Shown here piece by piece: positions 28,085-40,000 of a DNA stretch of 64,000 nt. Every line of letters begins with the position of its first letter. Within the stretch, counting starts at the first letter, position 1. A model generated the notes under the pieces. It worked only from the letters and a program-made list of their open reading frames with translations, was not told the DNA's origin and did no database searches. Source of the stretch: Marisa cornuarietis (lineage: Eukaryota > Mollusca > Gastropoda > Architaenioglossa > Ampullariidae). The position numbers and the translations under genes are program-made. The DNA is taken from the NCBI GenBank assembly GCA_004794655.1, contig SMMW01000575.1:12537001-12601000 (forward strand). Direction: 5' to 3'.

Positions 28085-31000
28085 CTACTCGTATATACAG
28101 TCGATTCCCCTTAATCAGATCAAATCAAATCAACTCAAACTTTATTGTCTGTTTGAGGAAGCCCAAGACAGAAATTTTTCTTTAGCTCACAATCACATAT
28201 AGCATAACGGGCAGGCATACATACTCATACAGACATTTAACACACATGCGCACCTACACATTCTCACACATAAATGGGAAACTTCCCAAGCAGGATGCCA
28301 GTAGACCTAGGGGTCCTTGTGCCTTTTATTTAGGATGGTGATGGCTGCTGGCATAAAGGACCTCTGATAGTTTTTTGCACACGTCTTTGCCTTGTCTTTG
28401 ACGAGGAGGTGACCGTACCAGGCAGCGATGTTAAATGTGAGAATGCTCTCAACAAGAGACCTCCAGCACCCCGGAGCTGACGTTGAAGCTGTGGAGTTTC
28501 CTCAGAAGGTGCAGTCGTTGCTGGCCCTTTTAGTACACTTGATGCGCACGATCACTAAAGGAGAACCTTCAGTCTATCACTGTACCAAGGTACCTAAGCC
28601 TAACAGCCCTCTGCACCTGCTGTCCCTTGATTTGGATTGGCGGGGGAAAAGGGGTATTGCCCTCTCTTCCATCCTGTAGTCTCCCAAGGACCATCTCCAC
28701 CATTTTTTCGATGTTCAACTCCAGAAAGCTGCGGTCACACCAGTCCTCTAGTTCCCCCATGCAGGCCAGGTACTGTGACAGGGACTGCTCGTCTTTGAGG
28801 CAGCCCACAAGGGCCATGTCATCTGCATATTTCACAAGTTTGAGAATAGCACTGTTGATGGTAATCTCATTTGTATATACAGAGAATAGGATAGGGGAAA
28901 GCATTCATCCCTTAAGGGTACCCATGTTGAGGATCTTCTCGTCCGGATTTGTTCTTTACAATTTGGCCCAGATTGAAAAAGGAAACCCCAAAGAAACTAA
29001 CTCATAGGCATTTGTTGTTGTTGTTGTTTTTTTTTACTAAATGAAAAAATTTGGTGTTGTAGGCGAAAGCAAGATGCCATGAACCCATACAACCTCTTCA
29101 GTCTTCTGGCTGAACGCCTTATGCTTCACTCCAGCAACATCTCCATGAACATCTACCATGTTCTGTTTGAGGTATATGATATAATTTATATTTGAACATA
29201 TTTTGAGACTTAAGGAAATTGTGCATCCATTTTGGTTCCATCATAGATTTATAACATTTTCTCACTGCTTTGAATGGCAGAATCTTTGTGTCTGTCATCA
29301 GGGTCTCTAGTTTCTTATTAAATATTGCTTCAGTTTCAGCTGTCATATAAAATCTGTTCAAGTTCTTTAAAAATATGTCTGTAACATTTCTTTGAAGACC
29401 TGAGCTGCTCAAATAAATCATTAGCTTGGAAAGGATATACGCCTAACTTAGATTTCCTAAATGGTGGGGGATTTGGGTCTGTTCATTTGTAGTTTTGTCT
29501 GTAAAATATGAGACAACATATGTGGTGCATACGTACATGTTTGTGAGCGAGTGAAAAAAGAGGGAGATAGTATTTAACTGCTGCTATAATTTGTATTATT
29601 ATATTAATATATATTTTTATTATAATTTTTTGAAGTTGATCTTTTATCTTGGAATTAGATTTTGACAGAGAGAATGAGTCTGGAGAAACCTAAAGATCTG
29701 GAACCAGAGTCTACTCATAGGATTGAGAATTCAGGTGAGGTGGGGATATGTTTAGATTTCTCAGTGTTGAGGGAAAAATACGATTGTCTTACTATTTATT
29801 GTGTTCACTGTGTGGGAGTGTGTGTGTGCATGTGTGTGTGCGTGTACTTATTAATCCACAGGGTTTTCTTCTGTTTTAATTAACAAGCGGCATCAAGCTG
29901 TTTTCCATGAAATCGGTCTTGGTTACACTTTTCAGGATAGGAGTGTTAAAACAAAGTCCTTTCAACCTTATTAAGGCTGGAGTATATTGAGTAGCTAATC
30001 CACATAACAACTTATGCTGGACCTCAATTAGCATGCAGCTGTCTCCTCTGGCCGTTCCCAGAAATGAAAGAAATGAAACTTTTCATCAGTAAAAGTGTTT
30101 TTCTTTGTTGTGTTGCTCTTTACTACATAGCCATCCTGAAAGTGGTAGCAACCATGATCAGGCAGTCAAAAGCTACTGCAGAGGTCCTGGAGGTGAAGAA
30201 GAAATTCTTGTCAGACCTCACGATTCTTTGCAATAACAACAAGGACAACAGAAGGTTTGTATCATTAGAAAACTGTGATGTACTGTAAGCTGTTACAGAA
30301 GGTTTGTGTCTTTAGAAGACTGTAGGCATACTGGAAGCTGTTACAGAAGGCTTGTGTCATTAGAAGGCTGCAACACACAGTATAAACTGTTACAGAAGGG
30401 AAAGATGTGAAGGAGGTTGACAGATCTGTCAGATTTTCTTGAGCTTTATGACTTAACTTGCTTTGAAGAAGAAGATAGCTTATAAAAAAATTTCCACAGG
30501 CAGAAAGAATATTTTGTTAGCATTTTGATAAGGGAGATGGTAACTTTTAGACAACATCATTTTTTTCTTGTAGGACTGTGCTCCAAATGTCGGTGTGGCA
30601 AGATTGGCTGTTTTCTATGGCCTACATCTACCCACGAAATGCAGAGCAGCAGAAAATCACAGACATGGTCATGGCTTTGTTCCGCATGCTGCTGCACCAT
30701 GCCATCAAGTATGAGTTTGGAGGCTGGCGTGTCTGGATTGATACTCTGGCCATCTTGCACTCAAAGGTACATTGCATGTGTTTGCGCTCAAATATAAAGA
30801 AAGAACTTTTTATTTTTCTCAAATCAAGAGTCCTGTAATGATAAGAAAGAGATTAGAATGACTTATACTTTTATAATGCTCCATTATTAATCACTCAGGC
30901 ATAAAAGTCTGTAAAGTAGAAAAGAACTCATGTTCTTTTACTTTTTAACAATGACTACACATCTTGTAATTTATGTGCAGGTGACATATGAAGACTTCAC

Positions 31001-34000
31001 CCTGCACATGTCTAAAGTATACCACCAGTATGAGCAGCAACGAACTGATGACATCTCTGATCCAAAAGAGCGTCAGCAGAGACCAATCAGCACCATTTCA
31101 GGTCTCAGCAGTGGAGACACCAGGCCGGCACCAAAGTCGACAGTTCGCATTTCTGAGGTCACGGAAGATGAAGCAGCTGCTATAGAGAAAGAGAATGGAG
31201 AGAAAAAAGAGGACCAGTCTGACGAAGAGAAAGGCATCAAAGAAGATGGGGACCATGAAGAACAAAAAGAAAATGAGGAAGAAAATACCATTAAAGATGT
31301 TGAGACAAGAGAGAGTGCAGATGGCGCATCTGTGGTGCCAAGCCAAGAGACTAGGGAGGAGGAGGAGGAGAGTTCTAAAGAACAGGCTGACGCAGAGAAA
31401 TCTTCAGAAGTCCAGGGCACTGACAGCAGTTCCACAGAAGTGTCTGCATCAGAATCAATTGCTTCGGCAGGCTCAGCACCACCAGAACTACCAGTGTCAG
31501 AGTCAGCACCTTCTACCAAGTCCAGAGGGAAGCCCAAACATACTGCAAGCCTTGACAGTGAAGAGCAGAACCACAACCAGAGTGCTTCAATACATCGTCA
31601 CCCTTCCAACGCCAGTCGCAGTGGTGACGAAAGACAAGGCCGCACTATTTTTAGCCCAGGCCCACGGGCTCCCCCTTTCCGTATTCCTGAGTTTCGGTGG
31701 TCCTATCTTCACCAGAAACTGCTTAGCGATCTTCTGTTTGCTGTGGAAACAGACATCCAAGTCTGGAAAAGGTGGGCATACTCACTTCATAATAGAGAAA
31801 AGATTTATTGTAAAATTCCTAATAGGAGGAACCATTCATACTTGTTGAATGAGAAATGGTTTTTCCCCCTGCCCCTCCATCTTTTTAATGTGATAATCAC
31901 CGCTCCCATTGGCTGTGGCTTTGTACACATAATAAACTTATCCATCTGACTGATAATGTTAAATCAACAAAAGGGGTTGTAAAGGTTGTGTCATCAAAAC
32001 AAGAAGAGGATCATGAAGGGATGAGGTTATTTACAGTGTGTGACAATTGTCTGAGAGCTTAACAAATGGGCTCTCCATTTTAAATGTCTCACTTGACCAA
32101 AAGAGACATTCTGGGGATTAACACATTTTTGCTGATGCTAAAATACAAGCAAAATTATTTTTTTACATTTTAAATGTCTGTTTTTCAGTCACAGCACAAA
32201 GAATGTCATTGATTTTGTCAATGCTGCTGAAAACCACATCTATGTGGTAAATGTTACTCACATGATCTCTCAGCTGGCAGACAACCTCATCACTTCCTGT
32301 GGAGGTCTTCTCCCTTTACTTGCGGCTGCCACATCACCAAACGTATGTGGAGAGCCTGTGATGAAGTAGTTAGATGATTTCTTAAATGTGATGACTTAGG
32401 AGGCAGCGAGCTGAAGATTCAAGAAGCTAAATAAAGTGTGAAATAAATTTGGTTGACAGCCACTGAAATAGAAAAGATTTTGAAGAGATATCTTTGTTGA
32501 TGGTCAATTCTTACAGCTAAGTACTGATCTGTTAGCTAGTCTTGTATTTTTATGTTTACATCTACATATGAACATGCATGTGTGTATGTGCATGCAATAA
32601 TTATTTCTGATGGTATTTTAAATTTTGATATGATGCATTAAATGGATTTCTGTGCAGCTTTTTCAAGGGATTTCCTCAAGCACAGCCATAACTGTTAATA
32701 GGGAACATGACATAAGGCCTATGGCAGAAGCCCTAAGTGATGAATGAGAGATAGGCATTAGTTACACTTTCTGGTTATAGGGATACATGCTTTCAAGTGT
32801 TGTTTTGTTGCTATGTAGGGAGAGATTGAAATATTGGAACCAAACCAAGGCCTGAGCATAGAGCAGGCTGTGTCCATCCTCCAGCGCATCATGGCCATGA
32901 CCGATATCTTGGTCTTTGCCTCATCAACTAACTTTGCTGAGCTGGAACAAGAAAAGAATATGCCATCTGGTGGCATTCTGCGACAGTGCCTTCGTCTGGG
33001 TAAGCAAGTTAATTTGAAGTTGAGCGACTAAGGTGAAGCAGAATAGAGGGAATGAAAATAATTATTACTGAGTTCTGTTGCTGTTATTATTCTTTCTCTA
33101 TCCAGTTTGCACAGCAGCTGTGCGAAACTGCCTAGAATGCAGACACCGTTATTCCCGTCCTCCATCAGAACCCCCATCACCAGGAGCTGGAGCAGGAGGC
33201 AAACCGGTAAATGGAGTGAATCCTATACAGTCCCTTATTGGAGGATCACACCCATCCACAAAGGCAAGATCCATATCAGCCACTGCTACAGATTTTGCTT
33301 GATGCATGATAAATAATTTTCTATCAGAATGAAATACATTAAAAGCCTGTCTTGTGCCGTGAGTGATGTTGGAGCATTTTCTTAGTGAAAACGTTAAATC
33401 AGAGTCACATTACGTGCAATACGCATTGGAGGGACTAGGAAAAACAAATGTTATTTTGAAGAAAACAATAATTCAAATGAATCTATAATCAAGGATTAAA
33501 AAGCATTGAGACCGCCAAAAACGAACATGATACTGAGGAAATTGTTACATCGAGGATCACAAAATTGAAGTTTTACTGTACTTGTGAAACTTTTTTCCTT
33601 TATTGTTTTTCAGCATATGACAAACCTTTTTTTGACATCCTTGGTCCAGATAAATGTTTTTTAGTTTTTCCTTAGGCTGTGTAGGTTCCAGAAAGTATTA
33701 TGTTTATCTGTGAAAGTTTATTGTTACTACTATACTCAATGTAATGGGTCAGTAAGTTTTTGCAGTTTATTTTATTTCATTTCATTCACTTGATGAGTAG
33801 TTAGGCTGGTCTATCACTACCAGTTGTTGTGGGAAGCTGCTGGTAGATACAACAAAACTCACCAGGTAGGCCTGTCTTAGACAGTGGTGAGCAGGTCCTG
33901 CATGGAACACCCAGTTTTGGCAACCAGTTTTTTCCCTGCAGTTTTTGATTTCGGCGTTACCATGAAGATTCCCTGAAGGATGGTTTTAGACATTGTCATG

Positions 34001-37000
34001 GTGAACCAGACCAGCTTGCACTACTGTTATGGCAAGGGATTCTTGGTGTCCTACATAGTGGTGGTGATGGTGGGGGGGGTGCAACCGTGCTCTGTACAGA
34101 GTCATTGGTTTTATGTTCCCTGTATGAGATTCAGAGGAGCTTCCTCAGGCACGTTCTCAGATGTCTAGATTCTCCTCTTTATATCAGTGAGCAGACTCCA
34201 CATTTCACATCCCTACATCCAGGCTGGAATTACAAGCTGTACCATCTGTACTTGTTAGTATACATAATGAGGCTGCTGCACCAGATCCTGCTCAGTCTGG
34301 TGATTGCTGCTGATATAGATTGCTGCCATGGAGGGGCCACCTTTGGAAAGAGGGTTCAAGTACTTGACACTGCTCACCTCCTTGGCCTGTAGTCTATTCT
34401 TGTAGATCTCTGCTTTGTCATTGCCATTTACCAAACTTTGCTCTAGTCTTTGCTTTTCATTCAATATGCCTTTGTTTTATTTCATTTTAAATGGAATTCT
34501 CGAGCGATGAAGCAAATACTTTTTAACGAGAGGATTTTCCAGACAAGCCAGGGCTTTCATCAGGTAGTTTGCTGTTGGTGATTCACATGTCATATGTCCC
34601 ATCATCTGATATTCTGTGTGCTAAAATGAGAAAAGATTTATGACGTCTGTTTTTTTTTTTAATGTTAAAGAACATAGTGGAGAACTTGGCAGGACAAGTG
34701 GCCCCCATTAAAGACCCTGAAAAGCTTCTGCAAGATATGGACATCAACAGGCTGCGTGCTGTTGTGTACCGTGATGTGGTGAGCATTGGTTAAAACAAGC
34801 TTAGTTCTGATCTCATATTGTCATCTAATAATTTTCTTCAGTGAATTAATGATTTTCTTTCTTGGCAAAAATGCATCTTTTCTTGGAAGACACTTGTGGA
34901 GAACAAGTAGCCAACAATGAAGATTAGAACTTTTGTCTGCTTGTCTATAGCTGTCAATCTTTTATTTATTAAGTGCACAGTATTCTTTCAAATGTATTGA
35001 AATGTATATACCTAAACAAAATTCTGTTCACTACAAAAAGTTTTCAGCTTTGTTGAGCCAGTGATTTTTCCGCATTCCCATAAAAGCAGAACTAAGTACT
35101 TGTAGGTTTCAGTGCTTTGTTTATGACCTGGGGTTTCAGGAGGAGACAAAACAAGCCCAGTTTCTGGCCCTGGCCATTGTGTACTTTACATCAGTCCTTA
35201 TGGTTTCAAAGTATCGAGACATCCTGGAACCACCTACACCAACATCAGCTGCTGGCAGCTCTTTTGGGACAAGTCGCAGGGACAGCACTGGTATGGGCAT
35301 CTCATTTTCTTTTGTGCACAGGCTGCATGTCCAGAGAGCTTTATGGTGGAGGGTTTCTTCCCCTTCCTGCTTCCTTATGTAGTTTGTTTAATTCTTGTCA
35401 TATGTTACAGAGCTCGATCCTTTTCTTTATGATAGTGACTATATTTACACATGGCTGCATCTGAGAAGTTATTTGGGTAATGGTGACAGTTCACGTGCAG
35501 CTGTGTTTGTTTTTTCTTATCTTGTTATCTTAAACTCATCATTATAGGGCTTTTGCTATAGGGTTTATTTGCTTTAGGGTTGTCACCTTTGACTTACTCT
35601 GCCATTTCTGGCACTGGTCCTTGGTACCTCTCCAAACTCACTCCCATCATGCGATACAACTTCTTTGCTCATTTGACGACACCAAGCTTCTGTGAGTCCC
35701 ACTAGCTAAGACAATGACAGAGGTCTTTCTCCTACCAAGCCCTACCCGCCAGCCTTCGTCACTCTGATTCTTTTACCACCTTTAAGTCTAAACTGAAGAA
35801 GCATCTTTTCAGAACGGTGACTTTACTGTGACCCTGTCCTGACCATGAGGATGAATGACGTGTCTGTAATTTACTCTGTGTATGAGCAGGTGCCTGTTGT
35901 AGAAGTGAGCGTGTCTGTTATACGCTAATAAGGGTGCATGGTTGTTGGCGATTCAGTCTATATATTATTTATGTAAAGCACTCTGAGCAAATAATTGGAA
36001 AAGTGTTATATAAATCCTCATTATTATTATTAATGTCCTTAATAACAATGATGGCTGTGCTCTAGGCGATGAGAATTTAAGGGAGGAGGGTTCAAAGAAG
36101 TTTACAGGAATGGGCTGGGCTGCCTTAATGCCCTGCATCTATGTCAATGGCTGTGCAGTCAAATTCTGTACGCACAGATCTTAACAAGTTTTATCTTAAA
36201 TTGTGAGTTGAAGATTAAGCACTTAAATCTGGACCAAGGTCCTCCAATATCTTCAGATGGTTACTTGGAAACAGAATGGTTTACAACTCTAGACACAAAG
36301 TATATGAAATCCAGTTAAAACTGTTTGCATGCTGATCTTGAAAATATTGATAGACAGTTTGGGACAGATGCTTGTATCATAAATCAGCATTTGTCTTCCA
36401 TCAACTCACTGACACTTGTAGCTTACTAAGTAAGTTGTACATGCTGCAAAAAATGAATCAGGACTATGTTGTCTTTTACAACTTTATTCCTTATTGCCAC
36501 CACATTGCCCTCGTCCTACTGCCATCTTCCATCCAATAAAATTCTCAGCCTGGCAGAAACTGAGCTCCTCAGCGATGCCCCTTCTGCCTGAAAGCAGTAA
36601 CAGCAACAATGGCAACAAACCTGCAGCTACCACAAGCAAAACTTCTTCTACGTCCAGTGAAGAGGTGGTCAACACCAAAGGGGGCGAGATGAAGGGTCCA
36701 GCCATCGACAAGCCCAGCACAGTCCCAGAACTTACTCCCACAGCAGCAGAAGCAGACACTGAGGACGATGATGGTGGTGGTGGTGGTGGTGGAGGTGGTG
36801 ACGATGGGGGCAGCGTGTTAGCGCAGATGGCTTCTGGCAGCCTCGAGTTATGTCCAGAGGCTACAGAACAAGGTTGTCACATGTTGCTTTGGTGTCTCTG
36901 GTGTTCTACTGTCATATACTTTGGATTTTTTTTTTTTATGTACGAGTGAGGTTTCTGCAGACTGTGGAAGGCTTCTTGGCTTTTGTTTTTCTTTGTCATT

Positions 37001-40000
37001 CTTGATTGACTTATCTTTTGCATTTCTTAAGTGATGTGCTTTTTGATTATCATGTTTGTGAAAGGTGGCTTCGATGATTTTTTTTTCTTTCGTTTTTTGT
37101 GCCTGTCATGGAGTCTTTAGAGTGGACACTACACATTTTCTGCATGATTCCTTTTCTTGTCATTTTATCTGTAGGTCGATTCTGGTGACCTTTTGTTTAA
37201 GTTTGCAAGAAGACCAGCTTTGTATTAATAGTGTATTTTCTTTACATTAGGATTCCGTTATCCTCAAATTCTTTGGTGTGCTTTATGGAGTGAGTTGTGT
37301 TTGTAATCAGGAGATTTTTAAGTTTCTCAGTGTTGTGCCATGTTTCAGCTTTAATTCTCTGCTGTCAGATAAGGCTCAAAACCGTTTTCTTATTTTTGTA
37401 TATGCCTTTAATGTTGAAACACCCATTCAGATATGTTTTTAGTAGGATTTTAGTATTATTTAACATTATCTTTTTACAGTTTATAGGCTGTCGAATTATG
37501 AAGGATATAATTGACATGGTTTTTCATGAACAAAGCTCGTAAACCTTGAAAAAGTTAATGGTTACATGGTTGCCTTGACAGGCAAGTGAAAGCCAACAAA
37601 GGAAGTCTGTCATGAGACTGCATCATCCTTTGGTTGCCCTATGCAAGGATTATCCTGAATAGTAAAGCCCTGGTATTCAGCATGAGACTTTGGTGGTCTT
37701 AGGGCCATAGTGCACTCTTTCCATGTCTGTGATTGTACTGGATATGGCATAGATGCAGTGGAATGTGGCTTCTGAGTTCATGAAGAGATTTAGTGTCACT
37801 CACAGTAGCTGTCTCAGACTGGACTGTTATAGATGATCCTTTCAGTCTGGGCTTTTGTCTGTTGACATAAGGTCATATTTCCTGTCTTCAGGGTGTGTAG
37901 TAAAAGACAGGAACTGAGACTTTATGAGGTACCACTCAGAATATGTGGAAGTATTTGAAGTTGCAGTATCATTTTTAATGAGATGAATGTTTCTGCAGTG
38001 TATTGGAAAAAAAAAACAACTTATACATGAACTGTCAAAAATGTGCACACACTGTGAGAGAGAGAGAGCATGTGTGTGAGTGAGTGAGAGAGAGGGGGGG
38101 GGGGAATTATTAAAAAAAAAAAATTAAATCAGTAAAGATTTATAAGCTGTACGGAATATTTCCACTGCTGAAATCATGTAATTTCTTTAGTCATTTGCTA
38201 GTGTAAATTTAATTTTTTTCCTCACCTTAGCCTGAAAAGTGACTATTTATTGAGTTGCTTGAATCAGAGTGGTGCTTTGCCTTTTAAAATATTTCTTTTA
38301 TATCTTTTACAAGATTTAATATTAAGTTTTAAAAGAAAATGCATGTTGAATAACAAATAGGATCTTTACCATGAGGTGAAGAATCCATTTACTTGAGCAT
38401 ACTTCAGCAGTTGTCGGGATTGGATGACTAGCTTATAACCAAGTGACATAGTATTTGCCAGACAATTTTTAATAAATGTATTGATTTGACAAAAAAAGAT
38501 TTAAGATGAATTAATTGTGCTACATATGGAACTCTTGTTTCTCAACATAATAGGAGATGAGGAAGAGAAGGAACAAGACAGGGAGGAGAATCAAGACAGC
38601 AAAAATAGTGACAGGGAGGAGAATCAAGACAGCAAAAATAGTGAGACCACTCCAAGATCTGAAGAAAGTTCTTCTGCTGTAGAAGTTAGCATATCGAAGG
38701 GTCAGTGCAGACTTTATTTTCCTCCATGTTTTATTTTCAGCCTGTTATGTCTTGATGTTTTGTTTCTGCACCTCTGCACACTGAACATGAAATCTAAATT
38801 GTTGGTCATTTTCATGTTCAGGCTCTGCCATTTATTATTCCTTGGCCAGTTTCCTCAAAATGTGTTAATAGCACATGATTTCAAGACTTCCATTGACTAA
38901 CTGACATTGGTAATTTTCTGTGTTATTCTGACTGCTATTGCATTGGAGTGTCTAAATGTCGCATGACAACTATAGTTATATAATGCAGGACTTTTTGTTT
39001 TAATACCTTTTAAATGCCCTTTGATTCTCAGAATCCTGAATCTTTCTCTGTTTCCTTGTCACCATCGCTTCATCTTTTTCCACAATAGTCACTTTTTTAC
39101 TTCTCTAAAGCGCATGCAAATGCTCTCGTGGGGACACACACACACACACATATACAAGCATGCACACACAAAGCTTTATACACGATTTTGTATTTGATTG
39201 GGATTAAATCCAATGCTACTTATGCCTAAATTCAGGTGAGAAATTTGAAATATTGGGCAGGGGTTTCATTTTAACAGAGAAATAAGAACTACTGTAAGAA
39301 TCTGAGCATTTATTTATCAGGCAAACAACCCAAAAGCTATTTACAAGATGTGTATTTTATTTGATTCTGCAGAAGCAAGTGAGGAAAACAAAGATGAAGA
39401 AGCATTGAAAGATACTGGTTCTGTAGAGGAGAATAAAGAAGTAGATGTGGCTGCAGCCTTTGGTGATGATAAGGAAGATAAAACAGAGGAACCTGTTGAG
39501 ACTGAATCTAAAGAACAGCCAAGAGAAGGTTGGTTCTATGTAAAATGTTGGTAGAACTGTTTTTTTAATAAATATAAAAAGAATCTGTGAGAATATTGTG
39601 TCAACATTGTGTCTTTCTTTCTAATTAGATAATTATAAAATCAGTAATTTTGTCTTACTATGTTAGTCAAGATTGATAAAAACACTAAAACTATGCTCCA
39701 CTATTGACAGCTGCAGCTACAGTGTAAGTAACCAGAAAGCACATGAAGCTCATAAGAATGGAGGGTCAGCCAACGGTCTTAATTCTCTCCACTGCTTCTC
39801 TAGAGAATCTCTTGCAGCATAGCTTTCCAGATGGAACCCAGACTTGCAGGTTCAGCTTTTTTGGTGCAGGGTGGACAAACAGAATCCTGGTATGTTTGAG
39901 CAATTGAGGAAGAACTGGTAGGGCCCTTGGACCTAAAGGGGTAAGTCCACCAGATCTGTCATCAAGGCTTGCTCCCATCTCACTAGGCTGACAAGAAGCA

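Noticed and set aside
31073..31576. 167-codon open frame on the minus strand, Ser-rich
   Set aside because: It is the exact shadow of the acidic exon 22; Glu/Asp codons read backwards give Ser/Leu/Phe. No independent evidence.
31195..31848. 217-codon plus-strand frame, Lys/Arg-rich
   Set aside because: Alternative frame of exon 22; the main frame carries the conserved family blocks.
36484..36759. 91-codon minus-strand frame rich in Leu/Val, like a membrane segment
   Set aside because: Shadow of exon 28; the hydrophobic look comes from reversed Ser/Asn/Gly codons.
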